Source: Candidatus Margulisiibacteriota bacterium (GTDB taxonomy: Bacteria > Margulisbacteria > WOR-1 > JAKLHX01 > JBAZKV01). From it: 20,832 nt of DNA. Location of the stretch: positions 1 to 20,832 of the forward strand of contig JBAZKV010000026.1 of assembly GCA_041650635.1 (NCBI GenBank), read 5' to 3'. The notes under the pieces were generated by a model. The model did no database searches and was not told where the DNA came from. It was given only the letters and a program-made list of their open reading frames with translations. The position numbers and the translations under genes were made by a program. Of this stretch, positions 1 to 6,905 are shown piece after piece. Position 1 is the stretch's first letter. Each line of letters starts with the position of its first letter.

Positions 1-795
1 AGGAATGCCGTAAAGAGAAGCGCTTAATTTCATCAAGATCGGCGCATAGATGTTGTCAAAAAAAGGATCAAAGACATGCGCTATCAGCGTTTCGGCCATC
101 AACCGGATAAAAGAAAAAGAAAAAAATGCTGCAAATCCGGCAATAACAAGACCGAAAAACGGATGGATAGAAAGGTCTTCCAGAACTTCGGGTACGGTAT
201 GGTGGCGGTGCTCTATCTTTTGTATCCTGCCGACCAGTTTGCCAATATCCTTCCAGCGGTCCTCCAGGCTGTGGACCCTGACTTTTTTCCTTTTTGCCTG
301 GCTCAGCCTCTGGATTAGAGTTCTAAATCCCTGCCCGGTGACCGCGGTCGTTGGGATGGCCGGAGTGCCGAGCCACTCTTCCAGGGCTTTGTGGTCTATA
401 TGTATACCCTTGTGTTTTGCGTCATCCCAGATGTTGAGGGCCACTATCACCGGCAGGTCCTTTTCCATCAATTGAAGGGTCAGGTCGAGGTTCCTTTCCA
501 GATTGGTGGAGTCCACCACATTTATGACGATGTCATTTTCCGGCGAAGCATCCTGGAGCATTTTGCAGGCGACTTCTTCGGCTTTGGAAGTCGGGCAGAG
601 GGCATAAGTTCCAGGGACATCGATGATCTCGTATTTTTCGCCGTTCAGGATGGCATATCCCCTTGTGTATTCAACGGTGGAGCCCGGATAATTTGAGGCT
701 ATGACCTGAGTGCCCGTAAGGCGCGAAAAGAAAACGCTCTTCCCTACATTGGGGTTTCCCATTAGCAGGATCCGCTTTTGTGATGGTTCGTTCAC
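1..795 (-). CDS. feoB: Ferrous iron transport protein B (partial, N-terminal 265 residues)
   Basis: FeoB is the inner-membrane Fe(II) permease with a cytosolic N-terminal G domain. The visible part reads in one frame from GTG at 795 to the window edge. G1 is GNPNVGKS (residues 13-20), the G2 threonine is about residue 40, G3 is DVPG (59-62), G4 is NIWD (121-124) and G5 is near TAVTG (150-154). A short helical linker (about 160-210) leads to the first membrane segment (about 213-232). The C-terminal gating and transport domains lie outside the window, so this is a cut by the window edge, not a real truncation. The GTG start overlaps the feoA stop by one base (TAGTG), which implies translational coupling. 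The G domain is well matched; the GTG start is supported by the overlap. Confidence 0.95.
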   Translation of the reverse strand, partial: MNEPSQKRILLMGNPNVGKSVFFSRLTGTQVIASNYPGSTVEYTRGYAILNGEKYEIIDVPGTYALCPTSKAEEVACKMLQDASPENDIVINVVDSTNLERNLDLTLQLMEKDLPVIVALNIWDDAKHKGIHIDHKALEEWLGTPAIPTTAVTGQGFRTLIQRLSQAKRKKVRVHSLEDRWKDIGKLVGRIQKIEHRHHTVPEVLEDLSIHPFFGLVIAGFAAFFSFSFIRLMAETLIAHVFDPFFDNIYAPILMKLSASLYGIP

Positions 796-1046
796 TACAG
801 CACCTCCACCTCTATCTTACGCGCCATGCCGTGGCCAATGGCCAGAGTTGTTGCTCCCGCCTTGACAGTGACCGGACCGCAAAGGAATTGCGAGCTGACA
901 ACTTCCACGATAGTGCCGCTCCGCAGGCCCATGGAACTAAGCCTATTAACGGCTCCTGAGCCGCCGTGAATGTCTATTATCCTTACTTTTGAGCCTGGAG
1001 GAAGCTCGCAGAGAGAAATATGATTTGTATCTGAAAAGTTAGGCAT
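795..1046 (-). CDS. feoA: Ferrous iron transport protein A
   Basis: FeoA is a small SH3-fold protein that assists FeoB. The 83-residue product has the usual features: an N-terminal CELPPGSKVRIIDI strand pair, an RLSSMGLRSGTIVEVV core and a C-terminal AIGHGMARKIEVE segment, the length and order expected of the family. I start it at ATG 1046. A TTG three codons upstream is in frame, but an extended -10 box lies 7 nt before the ATG, so a transcript starting at or near this ATG would not contain the TTG. It is the first gene of a feoAB operon and is divergent from the receiver gene. No Fur box could be identified by eye in the short upstream region. Confidence 0.93.
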   Translation of the reverse strand: MPNFSDTNHISLCELPPGSKVRIIDIHGGSGAVNRLSSMGLRSGTIVEVVSSQFLCGPVTVKAGATTLAIGHGMARKIEVEVL

Positions 1047-1053
1047 ACCTAAC

Positions 1054-1082
1054 AATATAGCATGGTTTTTTGTGCGGGTAAA
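1054..1082 (-). promoter_or_regulatory. feoAB promoter, extended -10, predicted leaderless
   Basis: On the minus strand TTTACC (1082-1077) and TGCTATATT (1062-1054) are separated by a 17-nt spacer to the TATATT hexamer. Only 7 nt (1053-1047) lie between the -10 box and the feoA ATG, so transcription should begin at about the A of the start codon. Confidence 0.6.
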
Positions 1083-1091
1083 CCGCCCATC

Positions 1092-1119
1092 TTTACTTTT
1101 TTTTATAAACCGCTATACT
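1092..1119 (+). promoter_or_regulatory. Promoter of the receiver-domain gene
   Basis: TTTACT (1092-1097) and TATACT (1114-1119) are separated by 16 nt. The predicted start at about 1126 gives a 5' leader of roughly 13 nt that contains AGGCGG (1126-1131), 7 nt before ATG 1139. The -35 is only a partial match to consensus. Confidence 0.45.
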
Positions 1120-1138
1120 GTTGCCAGGCGGCATCAAA

Positions 1139-1531
1139 ATGGCAAAATACAGGATATTAATGGTGGATGATGAAACCAACTATCCCACCGCGTTCAAATT
1201 CCTTACCGAGCTGAAAGGTGACTATGAAGTGCTTGTTGCCGCAAGCGGCAAAGAAGCGTTTGAGATAGCCCGCAGCAGCAGGCCGGATGTAATCACTCTT
1301 GATGTTATGCTGGGGGGGGAGGATGGAGTGGATATCCTTAAGAAAATAAGGGAAGAAAATTCCCTTAAGGATATCCCTGTAATAATGATGTCCGGAGTAG
1401 AGGCGGAATCCTCAAGACAGGCCGCCGAAGCGCTTGGGATAGAAGATTTTTTGACAAAACCGGTAGAAATGGACGATCTGCTCCGCAAAATAAACCTGAT
1501 CAAGGCAAGGGATTCGATCTCTCAAAAATAG
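1139..1531 (+). CDS. Stand-alone response regulator receiver protein (CheY-like)
   Basis: The 130-residue product is a single receiver domain with no output domain. The acidic pocket is D10-D11, the phosphoacceptor is D55 in the strand ITLDVML, the switch serine is S85 in MMSG, and the conserved lysine is K107 in LTKP. It should take a phosphate from a histidine kinase and act by protein-protein contact, but no kinase is in the window, so partner and output are unknown. The start is ATG 1139, preceded by AGGCGG; an in-frame TTG at 1121 is less likely. Its end converges on tsaD with 21 bp between. The coding sequence contains a 13-bp perfect inverted repeat (1330-1376), described separately. 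Confidence 0.92.
   Translation: MAKYRILMVDDETNYPTAFKFLTELKGDYEVLVAASGKEAFEIARSSRPDVITLDVMLGGEDGVDILKKIREENSLKDIPVIMMSGVEAESSRQAAEALGIEDFLTKPVEMDDLLRKINLIKARDSISQK
1330..1376 (+). repeat. 13-bp perfect inverted repeat inside the receiver gene
   Basis: GGATATCCTTAAG at 1330-1342 is repeated as its exact reverse complement at 1364-1376, with a 21-nt loop that itself holds a GGGAA/TTCCC pair. It encodes residues of the D65-D78 region, giving the mirrored peptide DILK...LKDI. An RNA or cruciform hairpin is possible; function is unknown. Confidence 0.8.
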
Positions 1532-1552
1532 CGCCTTAGGTCTCAACGAGCA

Positions 1553-2602
1553 TTACAGTCTGGCCACCGAATCTATCCCCAGCGAAAGATCTGACCGAAG
1601 GCCTTTCTTGTTCCTGTAGTACGCGGCGCAGCCTATCATCGCGGCGTTGTCCGTGCACAACTCAAGCGGCGGGATCCTGCAGTCAATTCCTTCCTTTCGG
1701 CATTCTTCGCTAAGGTTTTTTCTAAGCAGGGAGTTTGCAGATACGCCTCCTGCCAGCATTACCGTCTTAACTCCTTTTTCTTTTGCCGCCCTGATGGTTT
1801 TTTCTGAAAGGGTGTCGACCACGGCTTTTTGGAAGGAGGAGACGAGATCCATAACCCTCACCACCGGCCCCTCTCCCAGCCCCTCGACTACGCTCGGGCC
1901 GAGAGGGAGAGCGGGGCTCTTCTTTACATAATAGACTACGGCAGTTTTTATGCCGCTGAAGGAGAAGTCGTATCCGTCATCCAGCATGGGGCGTTTAAAA
2001 TCAACGGCGTCGGGGTCGCCTTCTTTTGCAAGTTTGTCGATAATAGGGCCTCCGGGATAGCCCAACCCAAGGAACCTTGCCACTTTGTCAAAAGCTTCTC
2101 CGGCGGCGTCATCCCTTGTTCTTCCGAGAGTTTCATATTCACAGTGATCTTTTACCAGGACTATCTGCGTATGGCCGCCGGAGACGATGAGGCATATGAA
2201 AGGGAAGTGGACCGCAGACCGGGAACCGTTGACCGCAGTTAAAAAATTAGCGTAGATGTGGCCTTCGAGATGGTTAACCCCTATTAGAGGCTTGTTAAGC
2301 GCAAAGGCGATGGCTTTGGCGGCGGAAAGACCTACAATAAGAGAACCCGGGAGGCCGGGGCCAAAGGTGACCGCTACCGCATCTATATTTTTAAAAGCCT
2401 TTCCCGAAACATCCATGGCTTCTTTTATAACGGGGCTTACGGCCTCGATATGCTTGCGTGCAGCCACTTCCGGGACGATGCCTCCATACTTTTTATGGAA
2501 TTCGGTCTGGGAAGAAACAATATTGGAAAGGACTTGGCGGCCGTCCTTAACAACGGCTGCTGATGTTTCGTCGCAGGAGGTTTCAAGGGATAGAATAAGC
2601 AT
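1553..2602 (-). CDS. tsaD: tRNA N6-adenosine threonylcarbamoyltransferase
   Basis: TsaD transfers the threonylcarbamoyl group to A37 of ANN-decoding tRNAs, working with TsaB and TsaE (neither is in this window). The 349-residue protein begins MLILSLETSCDETS and has the metal-binding HxEGH motif (HLEGH, H111 and H115), VSGGHTQ (140-146), DDAAGEAFDKVAR (164-176), GGP near 184 and GGVSANSLL (285-293). The family is near 335-345 residues. The extra length lies between YYVKKSP (about 224-230) and MDLVSSFQ (about 251-258), where other family members have a short linker. There the DNA is a GC-rich palindrome encoding about 18-19 residues (ALPLGPSVVEGLGEGPVVR). All catalytic motifs remain in frame, so the gene should be functional. 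Confidence 0.96.
   Translation of the reverse strand: MLILSLETSCDETSAAVVKDGRQVLSNIVSSQTEFHKKYGGIVPEVAARKHIEAVSPVIKEAMDVSGKAFKNIDAVAVTFGPGLPGSLIVGLSAAKAIAFALNKPLIGVNHLEGHIYANFLTAVNGSRSAVHFPFICLIVSGGHTQIVLVKDHCEYETLGRTRDDAAGEAFDKVARFLGLGYPGGPIIDKLAKEGDPDAVDFKRPMLDDGYDFSFSGIKTAVVYYVKKSPALPLGPSVVEGLGEGPVVRVMDLVSSFQKAVVDTLSEKTIRAAKEKGVKTVMLAGGVSANSLLRKNLSEECRKEGIDCRIPPLELCTDNAAMIGCAAYYRNKKGLRSDLSLGIDSVARL
1866..1917. repeat. REP-like palindromic element inserted in frame within tsaD
   Basis: The segment is about 77% GC (40 of 52 bases). GGCCCCTCTCCC at 1866-1877 pairs with GGGAGAGcGGGGC at 1905-1917 (one extra base), and the centre holds CTCGACTACGCTCGGG. This outer-arm and centre arrangement resembles palindromes of the CTTCGACTACGCTCAG type that are common between genes in many bacteria (recalled, not searched). 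In the reverse strand it is read through as about residues 230-246 of TsaD without a stop. Confidence 0.65.
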
Positions 2603-2614
2603 GATATTACTGAC

Positions 2615-2623
2615 ATTTTAGCA
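2615..2623 (-). promoter_or_regulatory. tsaD extended -10 box
   Basis: TGCTAAAAT on the minus strand ends 12 nt before the tsaD ATG (2602), predicting a leader of only about 5 nt. There is no clear -35 and no Shine-Dalgarno sequence. Confidence 0.5.
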
Positions 2624-2663
2624 TGGCAAAAACCAAAGAACGCGTCCTGCGATTTTGCCTTCA

Positions 2664-2672
2664 TGCTATAAT
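2664..2672 (+). promoter_or_regulatory. Extended -10 box of the C45-like hydrolase gene
   Basis: TGCTATAAT lies 31 nt before ATG 2704 with no good -35. The predicted transcript has a leader of about 25 nt including AAAGGGA, a weak Shine-Dalgarno sequence. Confidence 0.55.
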
Positions 2673-2703
2673 CCTCTCATCACAAAAAAATGAAAGGGAA
2701 AAA

Positions 2704-3891
2704 ATGAAAAACCCGCTGTACTTTCTACTGGGGATGGTTTTATTGATGTGCGTGTCGGAGGCCTCTTCTCTGGTCCGTGTATCGAGCTTTGAGGGAGGCA
2801 GTCTTTATAAGGCCGGCAATATCAATGTTGTCGTAATGAACGGAAGCTTCTACAGCATGGGCAGGCAGTACGGCGGGTTGTTAAAGGCGGAATTTGCCGA
2901 GTTCTACGACATGGCAGCAAAACAAGCCGGTATAGGGACCTCAAAAGCTCCTTATAAGGAAGTCGTTTCAGAGCTTAAGAGCGGGATGGAAAGGGTCCCT
3001 TTCTATGTAAGGGAATGGGTAAGGGGAATGGGGGAGACCTCGGGCCTTGGGGAGGAAAAACAGCTTATCGCATCCAATGGACTGGCTCTCATCCTTATGC
3101 AGGGCGGGGCATGTTCCGGAATGATAGCCTGGGGGCAGTATTCTAAGGACGGTTCTACAGTAATTGGACGCAACTGGGACCTCGGAACAAAGACTCTCAA
3201 GCCATATCAAAAATTTCTGACAGTTGCGGTCTTTAACCCGTCGGGATCATCCCAAAGCGTGGCAGACATTAACTACATAGGACAGTTCCTGTGGCAGTCG
3301 GGCATCAACCGTTCCGGCCTGTTTTATGACCTCCAGAACGGAGGGATGTGCGACCCGCAAACCGCCAAGAGGCGGCTTAATTCCAATTCTGCTCTAATGT
3401 CGATGATGCTGGATTCAACATCCTTTGATCAGGTGGAAGGCTTTTTTGACGCGGTGCGCTCCGAAGGCGGCCTTCTTATCAATGCGGCAGATGCCAAACA
3501 GGGGGCCTGTTTTGAATGGGGGACCTCCGATTACAGAAAAAGAGTTGATGATGAAAAAGGCCTGGTGGCCTCGGCCAACAATTTTACCTGCCCAACATGG
3601 AATGTGATAACTGCAGTTCCGGAAGGCAAATATGGCGGATTTACCAAGGAAAGGACCGGCAATCTTTTGAAGATAGGAAAGAGATATAAAGGCAGGATCG
3701 ATGCCGGCAAAATGATGGAGATATTTTCTTCCTCCATACCGGACGGGGGACCTTCTTTTCCTGAGGAAGGTGATTTCATGACTTACTATTCGATAGTTGC
3801 TGTGCCCAAAGAGCTTAAACTCTGGCTCAATGTGCGCGGCTTTCAGGGATGGACAGAGATAGAGCTGGAGCCCCTGTTCAGCGGCAGATAA
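2704..3891 (+). CDS. Secreted C45-like / linear amide C-N hydrolase (Ntn hydrolase)
   Basis: The 395-residue product starts with a signal peptide (about 1-21; hydrophobic YFLLGMVLLMCV, likely cut near SEA-SS). The core is of the acyl-CoA:6-aminopenicillanate acyltransferase / peptidase C45 and choloylglycine hydrolase type: GSFYSMGRQYGGLL (47-60), then GGACSGMIAWG with the presumed N-terminal nucleophile C137, then DGSTVIGRNWD (149-159) with the usual Arg-Asn-x-Asp. Such enzymes cleave amide bonds in N-acyl amino acids, penicillins or bile salts after self-processing before the Cys. Here the residue before it is Ala rather than the common Gly. ATG 2704 is chosen because it follows AAAGGGA and gives a proper signal peptide; an in-frame ATG at 2623 adds a charged 27-residue extension lying upstream of the predicted promoter. 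Substrate unknown. Its end faces purC with 3 bp between. Confidence 0.8.
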   Translation: MKNPLYFLLGMVLLMCVSEASSLVRVSSFEGGSLYKAGNINVVVMNGSFYSMGRQYGGLLKAEFAEFYDMAAKQAGIGTSKAPYKEVVSELKSGMERVPFYVREWVRGMGETSGLGEEKQLIASNGLALILMQGGACSGMIAWGQYSKDGSTVIGRNWDLGTKTLKPYQKFLTVAVFNPSGSSQSVADINYIGQFLWQSGINRSGLFYDLQNGGMCDPQTAKRRLNSNSALMSMMLDSTSFDQVEGFFDAVRSEGGLLINAADAKQGACFEWGTSDYRKRVDDEKGLVASANNFTCPTWNVITAVPEGKYGGFTKERTGNLLKIGKRYKGRIDAGKMMEIFSSSIPDGGPSFPEEGDFMTYYSIVAVPKELKLWLNVRGFQGWTEIELEPLFSGR

Positions 3892-3894
3892 GAA

Positions 3895-4773
3895 CTAGGA
3901 GGCCAGTTTTTCCAGGGCCTCGAGATATTTTTTAGAGGTCTTTTGCACGATGTCATCCGGTAGCTCAGGCGCAGGCGGCTTCTGAGGCCATTTTATCGAG
4001 ATAAGATAATCCCTGACGAACTGCTTGTCAAAACTTTTTTGCGGTCTTCCCGGCTCGTAATCATTGCTGGGCCAAAACCTGGACGAATCCGGAGTAAGAG
4101 CTTCGTCTATCAGAATGACCTTTCCATCATATAAGCCGAACTCGAACTTGGTGTCGGCTATTATTATCCCTTTTTTGCCGGCTACTTCCGATGCTTTCTT
4201 ATAAAGCGCAATGCTTGCTGACCTTATAGTTTCCGCCTGCTCCTTTCCGATAAGAGCAACGGTCTTTTCAAAATCTATGGTGATATCATGTTTGCCGACC
4301 TCTTCTTTTGTGGAGGGAGTAAAGATAGGTTCGGGCAATTTATCGGATTCTTTAAGGTCATTTGGCAGTTTGATGCCCGAAACCGCCCCCGTCTTTTGAT
4401 AATCCTTCCAGCCCGAGCCCGACAGATAGCCTCTGATAATGCATTCAACGGGAAGCGGCTTGCACTTTTTTACCAGCATGGAGCGGCCTTCCAGTATCTG
4501 CCTGTACTGCCTGCACTCAGGCGGAAAATCGTCAGGGTTTATGGAAATACAGTGGTTCTCTACGATGTCTTTAAGGGCGTTGAACCAGAAGAAGGAGATC
4601 TTTGTCAATACTTCTCCCTTGCGCGGAATGGGGTTGGGCATGACCACATCAAAGGCGGAAAGCCTGTCCGTGGCAACTATAAGAAGGTGGTTCCCGAGGT
4701 CATAGATATCCCTTACTTTTCCCCGGCTGAGGAGTTTTAATTTCGGCAGTTTTGTTCCAAGGACAGGTTCCAT
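3895..4773 (-). CDS. purC: Phosphoribosylaminoimidazole-succinocarboxamide synthase (SAICAR synthetase)
   Basis: PurC condenses CAIR with aspartate using ATP in de novo purine synthesis. The 292-residue protein has SRGKVRDIYDLG (about 16-27), DRLSAFDVVMP (36-46), the signature region LPVECIIRGYLSGSGW, FTPSTKEEVGKHD, ADTKFEFGLYDGKVILIDEALTPDSSRFWP near 205-235, and a C-terminal helix. The length matches the longer bacterial and yeast-type enzymes. The gene lies 38 bp after ktrA on the same strand, so it may be co-transcribed. The gap holds a 20-bp hairpin and no Shine-Dalgarno sequence precedes ATG 4773. No other purine genes are present in the window. Confidence 0.96.
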   Translation of the reverse strand: MEPVLGTKLPKLKLLSRGKVRDIYDLGNHLLIVATDRLSAFDVVMPNPIPRKGEVLTKISFFWFNALKDIVENHCISINPDDFPPECRQYRQILEGRSMLVKKCKPLPVECIIRGYLSGSGWKDYQKTGAVSGIKLPNDLKESDKLPEPIFTPSTKEEVGKHDITIDFEKTVALIGKEQAETIRSASIALYKKASEVAGKKGIIIADTKFEFGLYDGKVILIDEALTPDSSRFWPSNDYEPGRPQKSFDKQFVRDYLISIKWPQKPPAPELPDDIVQKTSKKYLEALEKLAS

Positions 4774-4785
4774 AGTATTATTTTG

Positions 4786-4805
4786 GGGCGAATAATTATC
4801 CGCCC
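4786..4805. repeat. 20-bp near-perfect palindrome between ktrA and purC
   Basis: On the minus strand GGGCGGATAATTATTCGCCC folds into a hairpin with all positions paired (one G-U), about 8 bp plus a 4-nt loop. It sits 12 nt before the purC ATG and 6 nt after the ktrA stop. No T-run follows on either strand, so it is not a typical terminator. It could limit read-through or act as an operator or RNA processing site. Confidence 0.65.
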
Positions 4806-4811
4806 TTACTC

Positions 4812-5477
4812 CTAGGTTCTATGAGTCAGGTCCAGATCGAGTTTTTTGAGATTCTCGGTTTCGCCGAAGATGATAACAATATCGCCTTTTTTGATGATAT
4901 TTTCATCGGTCAAATTAAAAAGCAGTTCGTCCTGGCTCTTTATCCCGAGCACGGTGACGCGGAATTTCTTTCTCAGCGCCAGGTCCCTTATTGTCTTGTC
5001 CTCCCATTCCCTGGGGGCTTCCACGCTGACGATATCCGTCTGGCCTCCGAGCTCAAGGTAGTCCAGGATATTCTCTGATGTCAGTTTGTTGACGAGCTTA
5101 ATTGCGGTATCCTGCTCCGGGTAGATCGTCTGGTTGACCTGGAGCTTTGTTAGTATCTTTCCGTGAAGGGTGTTCTGTGATTTGGCTATTACTGTCTTTA
5201 TCCCCAGGTTCTTGCACAGCTGCGTGGCTATGATATTGGATTCAATGTGCGAACTCTGCGCGATTATCGCTATGTCGCAATCATTTACCCCGGCTTCTTT
5301 TAAGGCGTCCTCGTCGGTTATGTCCCCCACATAGGCGTGAGACACCTCGTCCTTAATGGCATTTATCTTATTCTCGTCCCGGTCTATCGCTATCACCTGC
5401 TGCCCCCTGTAGAACAGTTCCCTTGCGACCTTTGAACCGAACCGTCCTATTCCCAGCACCGCGAATTGTTTCTTCAT
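4812..5477 (-). CDS. ktrA: Potassium uptake regulatory subunit, KtrA/TrkA family (RCK)
   Basis: This is the cytosolic gating ring subunit of a Ktr/Trk potassium transporter. It has 221 residues: an RCK_N Rossmann domain with the dinucleotide loop GIGRFG (9-14), the acidic residue ending strand two in VIAIDRDE (D32), and DITDEDAL around 53-60. An RCK_C domain follows from about 140 to the end. One RCK_N plus one RCK_C in about 220 residues is the KtrA pattern; E. coli TrkA has the pair twice. ATG 5477 follows AAGGAGAAAAAGG, a good Shine-Dalgarno sequence. It lies 14 bp after ktrB in the same operon. RCK domains bind ATP/ADP or NAD(H), and some bind c-di-AMP; which applies here cannot be told from the sequence. 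Confidence 0.93.
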   Translation of the reverse strand: MKKQFAVLGIGRFGSKVARELFYRGQQVIAIDRDENKINAIKDEVSHAYVGDITDEDALKEAGVNDCDIAIIAQSSHIESNIIATQLCKNLGIKTVIAKSQNTLHGKILTKLQVNQTIYPEQDTAIKLVNKLTSENILDYLELGGQTDIVSVEAPREWEDKTIRDLALRKKFRVTVLGIKSQDELLFNLTDENIIKKGDIVIIFGETENLKKLDLDLTHRT

Positions 5478-5491
5478 CCTTTTTCTCCTTT

Positions 5492-6805
5492 TTATCCTAT
5501 GGATATCCCTTCTTTGGGATAACTGATATGATGTTTGCCCTCTCTGGTGGCAAGCGCCAGCAAAAGAGACAGGGCCCCAAGCCTGCCTATGAACATGACG
5601 ACTATAATGATTATTTTACCAAGATTTGACAGGAAAGGAGTTATGCCCATCGACAATCCGACAGTGCCGAAGGCTGAAAATACTTCAAAAGTCATGGCTG
5701 TCAGCGAAAAAGACTCTGTGCCGTTCAAAAGAAAGATACCCAGGGCTATGGCTGATACTGACAGGAAAAAGATAACAAAAGCTCTTCTGACCGTTTCTGC
5801 GGGTATCTTTCTTTCAAAAAGGATGGTGTTTTTCTGGTTCCTTAAGGTGGCCCAGATCGTTGAGCAGATCAGAGTGAAAGTTGAGGTCTTTATCCCTCCA
5901 CCTGTTCCGCCGGGGCTTGCCCCTATGAACATAAGTGAAAGAATGACCAGAATGGAAGAATCAAAAAGGTTTCCCATGGGAAGGGTATTAAACCCCGCTG
6001 TGCGGGCTGTCACAGAATTGAAGTAAGACACCAGAAGTTTGTTCCAAAGCCCCATTCCTCCGATAGTGCGGCTGTTAAAATATTCGATGCCGAATAAAAG
6101 CGCCGTGCCGACCGCCAGCAAAAAGAAGGTCGTTCCTATCACTAATTTGGAGTGCAGAGAGAACTTTCTCCTCTGAATAATGTCCGCCAGGACCAGAAAA
6201 CCAAGTCCGCCGATTATTACAAGGGTCGTTACCGTGAGATTAATGACAACATCTGTTTTGTAGGCTGACAGGCTTGAAAAACCAGATGTAAGAGCGAATC
6301 CCGCGTTGCAAAAAGCCGATACCGAATGGAATATGCCGTACCAGACGGCCTTAAACAGCCCGAGTTCCGGCAGCCAGCGCAGGAACAGCACAGCAGCCCC
6401 AAGCCCTTCGATGGCAAATACTATCCCGAATATTTTTTTAAGCACGCCGAGCACATCCCTGGAGGAGTACACATTGAGCGCCTGCTGAACGGTAAGCTTT
6501 TCCGTTATGAACATCTTTCGCCTGAAAAGCAGCACCATATAGGTGGAAAATGTCATGTACCCAAGCCCACCTATCTGAATGAGCAGGAGGATGACCAGCT
6601 GTCCGAAAAAGGAAAAATGGGTTCCGGTGTCAAGAGTGACAAGGCCTGTTACGCAGGTGGCCGAATTGGCCGTGAAATAGGCGTCGAGAAAATTTGTAAA
6701 AGTACCGCTGGAAGAAGAAATGGGGAGGCACAGGACCACGGCCCCGGCGGCGATCACCGCCAGAAAGGAAAGTGCAATTACAAGAGCAGGCCTCAATTTG
6801 AACAT
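5492..6805 (-). CDS. ktrB: Potassium uptake membrane subunit, KtrB/TrkH family
   Basis: This is the ion-conducting membrane subunit of a Ktr-type K+ uptake system, usually Na+-dependent in this family. The 437 residues show a repeated M1-P-M2 layout with four pore loops, each with the filter glycine: SATCVTGL (48-55), then FCNAGF, TARTAGF and SAFGTVGL. The third membrane segment of the D3 repeat region contains GGTGGGIKTS, typical of the gate-loop region. The length is close to KtrB (about 440-450) and shorter than TrkH (about 480). ATG 6805 has no Shine-Dalgarno sequence. Two TATAAT hexamers (6824-6819 and 6831-6826) lie 13 and 20 nt upstream, predicting a leader of 6-13 nt. The gene is divergent from fba. 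Confidence 0.94.
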   Translation of the reverse strand: MFKLRPALVIALSFLAVIAAGAVVLCLPISSSSGTFTNFLDAYFTANSATCVTGLVTLDTGTHFSFFGQLVILLLIQIGGLGYMTFSTYMVLLFRRKMFITEKLTVQQALNVYSSRDVLGVLKKIFGIVFAIEGLGAAVLFLRWLPELGLFKAVWYGIFHSVSAFCNAGFALTSGFSSLSAYKTDVVINLTVTTLVIIGGLGFLVLADIIQRRKFSLHSKLVIGTTFFLLAVGTALLFGIEYFNSRTIGGMGLWNKLLVSYFNSVTARTAGFNTLPMGNLFDSSILVILSLMFIGASPGGTGGGIKTSTFTLICSTIWATLRNQKNTILFERKIPAETVRRAFVIFFLSVSAIALGIFLLNGTESFSLTAMTFEVFSAFGTVGLSMGITPFLSNLGKIIIIVVMFIGRLGALSLLLALATREGKHHISYPKEGISIG

Positions 6806-6818
6806 TTTTCAGATGATT

Positions 6819-6831
6819 ATTATACATTATA
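6819..6831 (-). promoter_or_regulatory. ktrBA promoter, two tandem TATAAT boxes
   Basis: The minus strand carries TATAAT at 6831-6826 and again at 6824-6819, one base apart, upstream of ktrB ATG 6805. Either would give a very short leader. Neither has a TGn in the correct position, unlike most other promoters here. Confidence 0.5.
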
Positions 6832-6862
6832 ACCGGGCAAAAATATACGGAGTGTATTGTTA

Positions 6863-6871
6863 TGGTATAAT
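6863..6871 (+). promoter_or_regulatory. fba extended -10 box
   Basis: TGGTATAAT lies 34 nt before ATG 6906. A leader of about 27 nt is predicted, including AAAAGGAGA (Shine-Dalgarno). This is the clearest leader-bearing promoter of the set. Confidence 0.6.
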
Positions 6872-6905
6872 TGTATTGAAAATCAAACAGAAAAGGAGAA
6901 AAAAG

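Noticed and set aside
1829..2242. Plus-strand open frame antisense to tsaD
   Set aside because: It overlaps the conserved TsaD motifs on the other strand and has no family resemblance or start signal.
4786..4805. Palindrome considered as a rho-independent terminator
   Set aside because: No T-tract follows the stem on either strand, so only the hairpin itself is reported.
6720..6905. N-terminal extension of fba from 6720
   Set aside because: It runs through the divergent ktrB gene and both promoters, while AGGAGA just before ATG 6906 gives the normal aldolase N-terminus.
6806..6905. c-di-AMP (ydaO-type) riboswitch before ktrB
   Set aside because: The predicted ktrB leader is too short (under 20 nt) to hold such an RNA.
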